Of a stretch of 64,000 bases of DNA, positions 54,304-63,670 are shown one piece after another; position 1 is the first letter of the stretch, and each line of letters starts with the position of its first letter. The notes below the pieces were generated by a model. The model saw only the letters and a program-made list of their open reading frames with translations. It did no database searches and had not been told where the DNA came from. The stretch lies in assembly GCA_965250115.1 (NCBI GenBank), contig CBDFNJ010000001.1:1984001-2048000 (forward strand), read 5' to 3'. Both the position numbers and the translations under genes were made by a program. This stretch comes from CBDFHB01 sp965250115. Its GTDB lineage: Bacteria > Acidobacteriota > Vicinamibacteria > Marinacidobacterales > SMYC01.

Positions 54304-54374
54304 TCGACCACGGCGGTGATGAAGTCCATCGCCAGGATTTCCTCGCCGAATCCGAGGAAGAACGCGAAGGTCAT
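54300..54374 (-). CDS. Candidate 24-residue small ORF coupled to DUF4019
   Basis: ATG 54374 is preceded by GGGAGGA (6 nt). The peptide MTFAFFLGFGEEILAMDFIT ends AVVE, hydrophobic with three acidic residues, and its TGA overlaps the DUF4019 GTG. It begins 26 nt after the stop of the 517-codon gene. It may be a translated leader that couples expression, or simply a spacer with chance signals. Confidence 0.4.
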   Translation of the reverse strand: MTFAFFLGFGEEILAMDFITAVVE

Positions 54375-54400
54375 CACGGTTCCTCCCGGCAGAGTCGTAT

Positions 54401-56145
54401 TCACCAGGGGGCGGCGTTCAGATTCGCGGGAGGCGCACTCAGAACCGCCTCTTGAATCGTCGACAGACCGAGCGACGTGACCCAGAAAACCTGGCCGTCC
54501 ACGAGGATGGCGAAGTACCAATCGAGGGTCCTCGTCTCGACGCCCGGCAACATGTCCAGTGTGAGGAGCACGGAACCGCTCGTCGAGACCACGTCCGAGG
54601 GGGGATGCTGGCCGTTCACTTCCAGACTCACGGAAGTCACCTGGTCGGCACCACAATCTGGAAACTGAATCGCGCCGATGCGGGTGCGCCAGTTGAAGCT
54701 TCCGGGAGACTGTACGTATTCGCTCGTGTACCAGAAGGCGCAGTCGGGCGGAACTCCGAGAGATGGATCTCCCCATTCGTCGACACTCATCGTCGAGTAA
54801 TCGCCCCAGCGGCTCGTCCCCGCCTGCGCCGCGGAGCCCCCCATCAGAATGCTTTCCGTCTGCGGCAGCGTGCCCGCCGGGTCGGTCGAGGATCGTCCCG
54901 CGTAGGCGATGCTCGGAAACGTCGTCTCGCTGGAGAGCGAGTAGCCGAGCAGCACGTTCCCGTCCCCATCCATCGCGAGACTACCCATCCAGCGATGTTG
55001 GTTGTCGGGCGAATGCGTTCCCGTCTGGAATACGGACGGCGCCCCGAACGGATCGCGAATTTCGGCCCATCGAATCCCGGCGACACCGCCTCCCCCGTCG
55101 ACGGTGTGGTTGACGAGCAAGGTTTCGTGGGTTTCGAAACTGCGATAAACGGGACGGTACATGGTGAACTGAGACAGCGAGGCAAGCCCCTGCGTCGTTC
55201 CGGGCTGGGGTATGCAGCTCGAAAAAAGGAAACACACCGTCGAGTCGAAAGCTACCGTCGATACTTCCGTGAGCGTTACGGACGAGGCGGCGGGTGTGTC
55301 GTAATCGACATCCAGACTCCAAAGGTCATAGCGATCGGCGCTTCCTCCCCAGACCTGACTGTCAGCGGGTTGGACGAAGAGGCCGGGCCGTCCGGCGGGA
55401 GGCGCGGTGAGCCCCTCGAGATTCGCGGGCTCGACCGCGAAGGGGAACGTCGTCGCTCCGGGCAACAAGCGAAAGCCTATGAACGTCGCGGCAGGATCGC
55501 CCTCGAGCATCTTCTCGCGGTCGAAAGAGCCGATAAGTACGTCCACGAAGCTCGGAGAGAACTCGTTGGCTGAATAGAGGTAGCCGCTCGGCCAGACACC
55601 GAACTTCGGATAATCGTTCAAGCCTCCGGGCGTAAGGACGAAATCGTAGCGATGGTACGGTCCTGCCGGATCGCCGTCGTTATCCGTCTCGCAACCACCG
55701 CCGAAGCCGCTCCAAAGAGAGCTCCCCGGCACCGGGCCGAGCACGATCGCGCCCGTGGACTTGTCGAATATTTGGAGCGAGAGGTTCACCCATTGAACGT
55801 AGTGGTTCTTCCCGACATCTCCCTGCATGTCGGGAGGCGCTACGCCATCGACGTTCGAGACTCCCTCCCAGTTCACGAAAGGTGGCGGAGCGGGTGCGAG
55901 GCCGACATCCGGGCCACGAGCAATATTCGTGGCTGCCGCGGCGTTACCTTTCACAACCTTCGGAAAGGGTGGCAGTCCCAGGGGATTGACTTCGCGGTAT
56001 CCCCGTGGCGCCTGCGACCGGACCCGAGAGACCGCGAGCTGGGAAAGGGGAGCGGAGGTATCGGCCTTCGCCGCCTTGACGACGACGAGCCCTTGGGCGT
56101 GAGTGGCGACGGCCCACTGAAGAAGAGCGAAGGCTAGAGGATACG
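54401..56145 (-). pseudogene. Large exported protein, 5' end severed by the ISL3 element
   Basis: Frame from GTG 55954 gives 517 residues, but it is open and coding-like further upstream to the IS: YPLAFALLQWAVATHAQG (a signal peptide), then NPLGLPPFPKVVKGNA. Conserved-looking motifs: VAPPDMQGDVGKNHYVQWVN, LWSGFGGGCETDNDGDP, GLNDYPKFGVWPSGYLYSAN, SFDREKMLEGDPAATFIGF, and RWAEIRD with DGDGNVLLGYS. I recognise this as a recurring exported family of unknown function. Relatives usually have about 40 residues between CETDNDGDP and the following DPxGPYxRY; here the two are fused, an apparent internal deletion. The original ATG is probably on the far side of the IS, at 57551. Confidence 0.6.
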
Positions 56146-56153
56146 AAAAAAGA

Positions 56154-57537
56154 GGGTTAACGCGGATTCGTGTGGGTAAGTTCTGACGGAAAAACAGTGT
56201 AACTCATTGTGTGGAAAAGGTATCGAGTACTTCATCAGGTGCTGAAAAGTGGTCCATTTTTAGGATAGGCTAACCGAGTGAAAAATTCCCAGTCGATCCG
56301 CTCGCTGTTTGCGCTGCCAGGTTTCGTGGTTGGTGCCGGATTGAAGGGTCTATTCGGTGACCGATACGCCCGCGTCATCCAGCTCAAGAGGCGAAAAAAA
56401 CAGCTGTGTGCTCTTACTGTGGGCAACGGTGCCGGGGGCGCTATGACAAGCAAGTGTGCCGGGTCCGCGACCTGTCGTTGGCAGGCTGGCGGATCTATCT
56501 GGAATACGAGCGTTGGCGCGTCAACTGTTCTGGGTGCGGCGGTGTGCATGTAGAACACCTAGACTGGCTGGCGAACAACTCGCGCTACACCCAGCGTTTT
56601 GCGACGCATGTGGGCAAGCTGTGCCGGGATATGCCGAACAAGGCGGTGGCCGAGATGGAACGTCTGCACCACGGTACGGTGAAGGCTCTGGATACGCTCT
56701 ACATGCAAGAGCAGGTCGACCGGGCGGGGCTACCGGCGCCTCGGGCCATCGGTGTCGATGAGATCTCCATCCGCAAGGGACATAACTATCGCGTCATTGT
56801 CAGCGACCTGGAGCGGGCGCGTCCCATCTGGGTGGGCGGTGAGGGTCGCAAAGAAACCGACATCGATTTGTTCTTCAAGGCGTTGGGCGGAAAGAAAAGC
56901 GCCCGTATCAAGCTGGCCGCCATGGATATGTGGAAGCCCTTCCGGAACTCGGTGATTCACAACGCGCCTAATGCGCGGATCATCTTCGACAAGTTTCGTA
57001 TCATGCGTCATCTGTCAAAGGCCCTCGATGAGGTCCGGCGCGGTGAGTACAAACGCCTCAGCGGCAAGGACCGGTCGTACATCAAGGGGCAGCGTTGCAC
57101 TTTGCTTTCCCGGCGGGAGAACCTGAGCCTAGACGGTCGCAGCGCACTCAAAAAGTTGCTCCAGGCCAACCGGCGCCTGAACACCGCCTATATTTTGAAG
57201 GAGGCCTTCGGGCAACTCTGGGATTACCGCACCGAACGCGGCGCTCGCGCCTTTTTCACTCGTTGGAAAGACAGCCTCAAATGGCAACGCCTGCATCCGT
57301 ACCAGAAGTTCGCCGGTATGATTGAGTCCCATTGGGATGGTATCGCCTCCTACTGTCATCCGGAGAACAAAGTCAGTCTCGGCCTAGTTGAAGGGGTCAA
57401 CAACAAAATCCGTGTTCTGCAACGACGCGCCTACGGCTATCGCGACGAGGAATATCTCAAGCTGAAGATCGTGGCGGCTTTCCTTCCGCCATTACCCAGA
57501 AATGCAGTTTTCAACCCACACGAATCCGCGTAGACCC
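56154..57537 (+). mobile_element. ISL3-family element, copy 1 (1384 bp)
   Basis: Terminal inverted repeat ACGCGGATTCGTGTGGG near the left end is matched by CCCACACGAATCCGCGT near the right end; outermost bases GGGTTA on the left and TAGACCC on the right. An 8-bp direct repeat AAAAAAGA flanks it (56146-56153 and 57538-57545), as expected for ISL3. The 124 nt before the transposase start are non-coding and identical in kind to copy 2 at 63671. Confidence 0.92.
56278..57533 (+). CDS. ISL3-family transposase, requires a -1 shift at an A7 run
   Basis: GTG 56278 begins NSQSIRSLFALPGFVVGAGL, then FGDRYARVIQLKRRKK in one frame. At 56394-56400 there is A7; a -1 shift there gives TAVCSYCGQRCRG and the whole remaining protein (375 codons from 56406) with the ISL3 zinc-finger CSYCGQRC, catalytic VDEISIRKGH (Asp), LAAMDMWKPF (Asp) and GLVEGVNNKIRVLQRRAYGY (Glu). 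Full product about 418 residues, right for ISL3. The A7 is preserved in copy 2, so slippage may be how the protein is made. Otherwise both copies share a frameshift. Confidence 0.88.
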
Positions 57538-57630
57538 AAAAAAGATTGCATTCCGCACGATTGCACCCCCGAAGATGTGGATCCCGGGCACACTATCGGG
57601 AGAATCGGCTCTGTGTCAAGGCACCCAACC

Positions 57631-57984
57631 TCAAACGGTGAAGCAAGGCTCTCCCGAGTCGTCGCGGATCCCGACGTTGCGTAACGCCCACTGGAGCTTG
57701 ACGGCATCCTCCGAATTGAGTCTCACCCCCAGCTCGTCGGCGGGGAGCGAATACGCATTGACGAGGAGCGCGTTCGCGCGCTCGGCGACCTCCATCGCCC
57801 TTTCCAAGAACTCCAGAACCCGCGAGAGCTCGTTGCGGCTGAACGCGATGAACTCCGCGTCGGCCGCGGATTTCGCTTTCGGGACCTCGTTCCCCTCCGC
57901 CTCCCAGGGCGCCGCCGAAGCTCGAGACTCGAGCTCTCTCAGCTTCGAAACCACGCTCTTCAATCCACCGGTATTCTCAAACAC
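57631..57984 (-). CDS. Small helical protein, function unknown
   Basis: 117 residues from GTG 57984, set by AGGAGG 5 nt upstream; the frame is open earlier but without a start signal. Mostly alpha-helical and acidic: SVVSKLRELESRASAAPWEA, SRNELSRVLEFLERAMEVAE and EDAVKLQWALRNVGI. No signal peptide or recognised domain. Lies alone between the ISL3 element and the PQQ-like gene. Confidence 0.65.
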   Translation of the reverse strand: MFENTGGLKSVVSKLRELESRASAAPWEAEGNEVPKAKSAADAEFIAFSRNELSRVLEFLERAMEVAERANALLVNAYSLPADELGVRLNSEDAVKLQWALRNVGIRDDSGEPCFTV

Positions 57985-58141
57985 GACTTCCTCCTGTCCG
58001 AGCAAGCAAGTGTAGATCAGATTTCCTGGCGAAGGCTCGCGCGCTGGGACATGATTATGGCGGAGCGCAGACCATTTCAGACAAGAATCTCGCGAGAGAG
58101 AGATCTTGGCCAAATCCCGTTACATCCTTCACACGTTCGGA

Positions 58142-59440
58142 CTAGCTCTCGAGATCGAGCGCGGTGATCGTTCGTCTGTCGCGGAGATACATCTTCGTGC
58201 CGACGAGCGTCGGCACCGTCCACGCCTTGTTGCTGAGGACGCTTGCCCGCGCGAGCACGTTCAACCCTCCAGCGGTTACCCTTGCCAGCGCTAGAGTGCC
58301 GTCTTCGTCAAGGATGACGAGCTTGTCGTCCGCATAGAGAAACGTCGAACGCGAAAACTGTCGGTCGCGCCAGACGACGTCCCCGGTCCTCGCGTCGAGG
58401 GCGGTGAGAATCGCGCCTCCGGAGTCGCCGCTCGATCCAATCACGAGATTGCCAAGTCGGATCACTATGCCGATTTGAACGCGCAACCGGGGGCTAAACC
58501 AGAGCTCCCGGACGACGGCCCGATCCCCGGCGCGGCTGAGCTCGAGCATGCGAGCGCCACCGTCGTAGGCGGAAGAGACCAAGAGAAGACCGTCTTCACT
58601 CCACACGGGCGTGCTGATATTCATGTCGCTGCGTGTGTCGTGCGGGTGGCTCCAAAGAAACCTCCCCGTCGCGGGATCGAGGCCGTTCACGTCTCGTCCG
58701 CCAAACACGACGAGCTGCTCCTCGCCCTCCACGTCGATCAAGATCGGCGACGCGGGGGAGATGTTGAAATCTTCGCTCTTCCACACCACCGAGCCGTCGC
58801 TCTGATCGAAGGCCATCACTGCTTGTCCCTCTCCCCCCGCTGTGACGATGACGGTGTCTCCGTATGCGAGCGGGCTACATGCATAGCCGGCCTTGACGGC
58901 CGGCCGGAGAAGCGTGGGCGGGGCACCGAACTCTTCGACTAGATCGTGGGACCAGTGGACCTTGCCGGTGCGTTTATCGAGCGCGTAGATATGCTTGTTG
59001 GTACCCGCCGTGAAGAGACGGTCGCCCACGATGAGCGGCGTCGCGTGGGGTCCTGCACCGTACTCGAAGTCTAAAGGACGGGACGGATAAGGATGCTCCC
59101 AAAGCGTTTGCCCCGTGGTGGCGTCGAGGGCGATGACGATCTCTTCTCCGGTCCACTCATCGGCCCGCTCGGTTCGAGGGCGGTACATCGTATAGAGAAC
59201 GCCTTGCTCGACGGCGATGGAGGAGTGGCCTTCTCCAAGCGGACGGCTCCAGAGTCGCTCGGGGCCGCCTGCGGGCCAGGTGCTGGCGAGACCGCGCGCG
59301 TCGACCATGAAGTTGCGGTGCGGTCCTCCCCACTGGCGCCAGGCATCCTGAGGTCTGGTCTGGCCTCGCGTCGCGATGCCCCAAGAGGCGATGAGGAAGC
59401 AGGTAAGCAACCAGGACATCGACCGAAAAAACTGTGTCAT
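58142..59440 (-). CDS. Exported PQQ-repeat (quinoprotein-like) beta-propeller protein
   Basis: 432 residues from ATG 59440. Signal peptide SWLLTCFLIASWGIATRGQ. Repeated PQQ/BamB-type blades, each with a tryptophan-docking motif: IVIALDATTGQTLWEHPYP, HIYALDKRTGKVHWSHDL, AVMAFDQSDGSVVWKSEDF, NGLDPATGRFLWSHPHD and LTALDARTGDVVWRDRQFS. No clear PQQ- or Ca-ligating residues or haem, so it is more likely a scaffold or binding protein than a working dehydrogenase, which cannot be excluded. The opening WRQWGGPHRNF is typical of such exported proteins in Acidobacteriota and Planctomycetes. Confidence 0.88.
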   Translation of the reverse strand: MTQFFRSMSWLLTCFLIASWGIATRGQTRPQDAWRQWGGPHRNFMVDARGLASTWPAGGPERLWSRPLGEGHSSIAVEQGVLYTMYRPRTERADEWTGEEIVIALDATTGQTLWEHPYPSRPLDFEYGAGPHATPLIVGDRLFTAGTNKHIYALDKRTGKVHWSHDLVEEFGAPPTLLRPAVKAGYACSPLAYGDTVIVTAGGEGQAVMAFDQSDGSVVWKSEDFNISPASPILIDVEGEEQLVVFGGRDVNGLDPATGRFLWSHPHDTRSDMNISTPVWSEDGLLLVSSAYDGGARMLELSRAGDRAVVRELWFSPRLRVQIGIVIRLGNLVIGSSGDSGGAILTALDARTGDVVWRDRQFSRSTFLYADDKLVILDEDGTLALARVTAGGLNVLARASVLSNKAWTVPTLVGTKMYLRDRRTITALDLES

Positions 59441-59707
59441 CAAAAGATCACGCCATCATACTAGAACTATTGGGGCGCTTCCTCGAAGCGATGAGTTTTC
59501 TCCGCGCACTCACGCCTTCCCGTGGGCTAACGGATCGCTGACAATCGCGGACGAGTGATGCGCGAAGGCCAGCGAGGCGCAACGCGCGCGCTACCGCGGC
59601 GATCGGCGATAGCCGCCGACGACGGGCGAAAAACTCTAAGATGACTCGTCTTTTTCCCGCTGCGGCGCGCGGAATTGCGCCCGTCGAAATTGTCTGTGGA
59701 GGATGCG

Positions 59708-61273
59708 ATGGCTCGTGCATGGAAACCGGTAGCGGTCGGTGTGGTGGTGCTGCTGGCGGGCGCATCGATGGCGGTGAGCACCCAGCAGCCCCCGGCGGAC
59801 CTGATTTTGTCCAACGGGAAGATCATCACGGTCGATGAGACGTTCTCGATCGCGCAGGCCGTCGCCGTGCGCGGGGATCGGATCGTCGGTGTTGGCACCA
59901 ACGAGGAGGTCAACCAGCTGGCCGGTTCCAACACCCGGCGGATCGACCTGCGGGGCAAGTCGGTGACGCCGGGCATGATCGACAACCACGCTCACTTCCA
60001 GGAGGAGGGCGCCTACTGGACCCTGGAACTTCGCCTGGATGGCATCGAGTCGCGCGCGCAGGCGCTCGAAATGATTCGCGCCCGGGCGCAGGCCAAGGGA
60101 CCGGGCGAATGGGTATTCACGCTCGGCGGCTGGTCCCCGGACCAGTTCGCCGACGACTCCCGTCCATTCAAGCGTGAAGAACTGGACACAGTCGCGCCTA
60201 ACAATCCCGTGCTGCTGCAGTTCACGCGCCAGCAAACTTATCTGAACAGCCGCGCCATCGACGCCATCGGCCTGGACGAGCGGACCGACCCCTGGATCAT
60301 GCGCGACGCCAGCAGACGCCCCACAGGCATCGTGCAGCAGGCCGGAGCGGGTGCGGTAAGGAACGCCGCGGGATTCCTTCGCGAGCTGCCGGAGGAGATG
60401 TTCGAGTCCAGCAGCATGCAGATGCTCGAGGACTTCAGCCGGGCGGGTCTGACCTCGTCCGCTGGCGCGTGCCAGTACGCCGACACTTACCGGCAGTGAC
60501 AGCGTGAGGGGAAGCTCTCGATGCGGTTCTTCTGCTTCCGTACGGCGATCGAGGACGGGCGCACTACCGACAACGTCACCGATACCGAGCCGATGACCCC
60601 GCCCGAGACATTCGCGGAGTGGGGCCGGGTGGCGCGGGCCGTGGCGAAGGCGGGGATCCCGATCTTCATTCACACGACCATGGAATGGACGGTCGAAGCC
60701 CAGCTCCAGCAGGTCGAGATGCTCGCGAAGGAAATGCCGATCCGGCACCTGCGCTGGGCCTTCGTGCACATGGAGCAGGTCACGCCATCACAGATCGACC
60801 GCATGAAGAAGCTCGGCATGTACATCGGCGTGCATCCCCGGACCATCATCTCGGGCGCGTCTTTCAACCGGGACCATGGCGACCGTTCGTACGCGATGCC
60901 GCCGCTGAAGGCGATTCAGGACAGCGGCATCCAGTGGGGATTCGGAACCGACGCGTTCGAGGTGAATCAGTACCGCCCGGTCACCACCCTCTGGTGGGCG
61001 GTGACCGGCAAGATGGTCGGCGGGAAGGTCGTCAACCACCAGCCGATCAGCCGCGAGGACGCCCTCGTGGCGTACACGAGGAAAACCGCGTATTTCATCT
61101 TTCGCGAAAACGACCTCGGCTCGATCCAAATGGGCAAACTCGCCGACCTGGTGGTGATCGACCGCGATTACCTCACCGTGCCAGTGGACGAGATCAAGGA
61201 GATCGAGTCGGTGCTGACCATCGTCGGAGGAAAGGTCGTCTACGACGCTGCCGCCGAGACGTCGAGGCGGTAG
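59708..61273 (+). pseudogene. YtcJ-like metal-dependent amidohydrolase with an in-frame TGA
   Basis: ATG 59708 with GGAGGA 4 nt upstream; signal PVAVGVVVLLAGASMAVS. Amidohydrolase_3 features: ILSNGKIITVDETF, SVTPGMIDNHAHF (metal HxH), GVHPRTIISG, and FGTDAFEVNQYRPV (metal Asp), ending MGKLADLVVIDRDYL. At 60497-60499 TGA sits exactly where relatives have Trp (YRQ-W-QREGKLSMRFF); the frame then continues unbroken to 61273. About 40 residues common in relatives after FRTAIEDG also seem missing. Predicted to hydrolyse an amide or cyclic substrate in the periplasm if readthrough or repair occurred. Confidence 0.8.
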
Positions 61274-61304
61274 GTAGATCGAGCCGGACAGGGAGAGGAA
61301 TCAA

Positions 61305-62333
61305 ATGCGGCGGAAATTGAAGATCGCGGGGTTTTGTGTTCTTGTGCTACTTCTGCTCGCCGTGGCTGCTGTCACAGCACTCGTTGGCATTCGTCCCATT
61401 ATCGGTCCCCGCGCACGACCACTCACCGAACGACGGTTCGACCCGACGTCGCAACGCGTGGAGCGCGGCCAGTATCTGGCCACATCCGTCAGCGGCTGCG
61501 TCCTCTGCCACTCGGAGTTGGACTGGCAGTCGCCGGGCTTTCCCGCAAAGGCGGGAACCGAGGGAGGCGGACGGAGCTGGGCTGAAGAGGGGCTGCCGTG
61601 GATCACGGCGCCGAACATCACTCCCGACCTCGACACCGGCGTCGGCCGCTGGAGCGACGATACGCTGGCCCGCGCCATCCGCGAGGGCATTGGCCTCGAT
61701 GGGCGCGCGCTGTTTCCGCTGATGCCGTATCACCGGTACAAGTACATGTCCGACGAGGATCTGGCGTCCGTCATCGTTTATCTCCGAACGTTGAAGCCAT
61801 TGCGCCGGACGCTCCCTCCGTCTGACATCCCATTCCCCGTGAACCGCCTGATCAACGGTCTCCCGGAGCCAATCACGACGCCGGTGCCCGACCCGAATCG
61901 CGCCAATCCCGTCGCCTACGGCAAGTATCTCGTGGACGTTGCGGTCTGCAGCGATTGCCACACGCCGGCCGACGCAAGGGGCCAGGTGCTTCCAGGCATG
62001 AACTTCGCCGGCGGATTCGTGTTGACGGGCCCCTACGGGGAGGTCGCCAGCGTCAACATCACCCCGGCGCCGAGCGGCATTCCGCATTACACGGAGGAGC
62101 TGTTCCTCGAGATGATGCGGACCGGCCGGGTCCGGGCGCGGAAGATTCACGACGCCATGCCATGGATCGCGTATGGTAACCAGACCGACGACGATCTGAG
62201 AGCGATGTTCGCGTATGTCAAGACGCTCACACCGGTGCAACACCGCGTCGACAACAGTCTGCCGCCGACGGATTGTCCACGCTGTGGCAGGCGCCATGGC
62301 GCCGGCAATCAGAATCAGCCGGCGGTCGACTAA
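61305..62333 (+). CDS. Exported diheme cytochrome c
   Basis: 342 residues from ATG 61305 (AGAGGAA 5 nt upstream), with an N-terminal helix GFCVLVLLLLAVAAVTALVG. Two cytochrome c domains with CVLCH (about 65-69) and CSDCH (about 215-219). Each is followed by a Met ligand candidate, LFPLMPYHRYKYMSDEDLAS in domain one and KIHDAMPWIAYGNQTDDDLR in domain two. This pattern is that of alcohol-dehydrogenase-type cytochrome subunits. Could accept electrons from periplasmic dehydrogenases. 31 nt after the amidohydrolase, so possibly one operon. Confidence 0.92.
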   Translation: MRRKLKIAGFCVLVLLLLAVAAVTALVGIRPIIGPRARPLTERRFDPTSQRVERGQYLATSVSGCVLCHSELDWQSPGFPAKAGTEGGGRSWAEEGLPWITAPNITPDLDTGVGRWSDDTLARAIREGIGLDGRALFPLMPYHRYKYMSDEDLASVIVYLRTLKPLRRTLPPSDIPFPVNRLINGLPEPITTPVPDPNRANPVAYGKYLVDVAVCSDCHTPADARGQVLPGMNFAGGFVLTGPYGEVASVNITPAPSGIPHYTEELFLEMMRTGRVRARKIHDAMPWIAYGNQTDDDLRAMFAYVKTLTPVQHRVDNSLPPTDCPRCGRRHGAGNQNQPAVD

Positions 62334-62422
62334 CTGATTAGCCTAGCGGGCTCGCTGCCTTGCCCCTTCAACAGCTCGGGGGAGACGCGCTGAATCAGTC
62401 TGTGAGCATTCTTCGAACACAA

Positions 62423-63631
62423 ATGATGGCGCGTAAGACATTTCTCTTCGTCGCGCTATCGTTCATTTTTTTGGTTGCCTTTCTCTACCTACGCCCCGAT
62501 AGAGTTCTGGAGACGTGGGAGCCGGGTGAGATCGCCGGGCACCTTTTGGCTTCCGAGGGTTACTCGCTTCATCGTTTCGCCGGCCATCCTGAGGCCTGGG
62601 CAAACGCCGAGCCGGGCTATACGTTCCTCCTCGCCGCCTTCCTCAAATGGGTCCCGCGCCCCTACGTCGCTCTCATCGCATTCCAGGTTCTGGGGTGGCT
62701 TGCGACGTCGTTCCTCATTGGGCGTCTCTCACATCAATGGCTGGGAGCTCCGGCAGGTCTCGTGACGATCGTCGTCGCCCTATGGCCACCCATTGCCGCA
62801 TACGCGCTCTCCTATCACCCTCTTTGGCTTCGAGCCGCAGCTCTCGTCGTGGCTCTGCTGGCGGCGACTCGCTACAGCCGATTGCCGGGCCTCTGGCGGG
62901 CTGGCGAACTCGGCTTGGCTTTGGGGATCGCCGCGCTCGTGCGGACGACCTTCCTGGTGCTTCCGGTCGTGCTCCTGCCCTGGGCCCTATCGCGCGGCGA
63001 TCGATCGGAGCGCGTTCGACACGGAGCCTTGGCGGTCACCATCGCGGTCGTCGTCCTCGCGCCCTGGCTCATCCGAAACCGCATTGCCCTGGGTGCCTGG
63101 GTACCGGGGACGACAACCTCCGGCTACGCGCTGTTCATGGGGAGCCATCACGGTGCCAATGGCGTGCTCGACGAAGACGCGCTTCATCGCATCGGTCCCC
63201 TCCTGCCCCCCGGCTTCTCGTCCCAATCCGAAATCGAGCGAGATCGCAGCCTTCGTCGAAGCGCGCTTTCGCACGCCTTGGACCACCCGCTGGAAGCTAC
63301 GGGGCTCTACGCCCGGCGACTTCTGTACCTCTGGACCTGGCGTCCAGGCGTGGGCAGGCAGCACCCGGCGAGCTGGACACGAGTTTATGTCGCGCTGTGG
63401 ATCCTGACGCTTCCGCTCGTCGTGATCGGATGGTGCCGAGCCCGGAAGCGTCCGGAAGCCGAAGCCCCCTCCCTCGCCATCGGCGTCTGGGCGTTCTTGT
63501 CTTTGGTCTACGCGTTGTTCGCCGTGAACATGCGATTTCGTTTCGAGAGCGAAGCCCTCCTGATTCCTTATGCGATCGTGGCGCTCGAGGATGGATGGAG
63601 TCACTGGAGACTGCGGGGACGTCGCCGCTAA
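62423..63631 (+). CDS. Integral membrane glycosyltransferase-like protein (GT39/ArnT type)
   Basis: 402 residues from ATG 62423 (ATG 62426 is adjacent). About ten membrane helices. After the first helix comes WEPGEIAGHLLASEGYSLHR, the external loop with acidic residues typical of dolichyl/undecaprenyl-phosphate-sugar transferases, then NAEPGYTFLLAAFLKWVPRP, ALGIAALVRTTFLVLPVVLL and VLAPWLIRNRIALGAWVPGT, a pattern common to ArnT/PMT-like proteins. Presumably moves a sugar from a lipid carrier to lipid or protein outside the cytoplasm. The gene stops 39 nt before the second ISL3 element. Confidence 0.85.
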   Translation: MMARKTFLFVALSFIFLVAFLYLRPDRVLETWEPGEIAGHLLASEGYSLHRFAGHPEAWANAEPGYTFLLAAFLKWVPRPYVALIAFQVLGWLATSFLIGRLSHQWLGAPAGLVTIVVALWPPIAAYALSYHPLWLRAAALVVALLAATRYSRLPGLWRAGELGLALGIAALVRTTFLVLPVVLLPWALSRGDRSERVRHGALAVTIAVVVLAPWLIRNRIALGAWVPGTTTSGYALFMGSHHGANGVLDEDALHRIGPLLPPGFSSQSEIERDRSLRRSALSHALDHPLEATGLYARRLLYLWTWRPGVGRQHPASWTRVYVALWILTLPLVVIGWCRARKRPEAEAPSLAIGVWAFLSLVYALFAVNMRFRFESEALLIPYAIVALEDGWSHWRLRGRRR

Positions 63632-63670
63632 GGCGCAGGACACCACAATTTAACCCCGGCAATAAAAAAC

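Noticed and set aside
47160..61273. Reassignment of TGA to Trp
   Set aside because: Normal genes here end in TGA at family-typical positions, including ATGA overlaps; two in-frame TGA codons are better explained as nonsense mutations.
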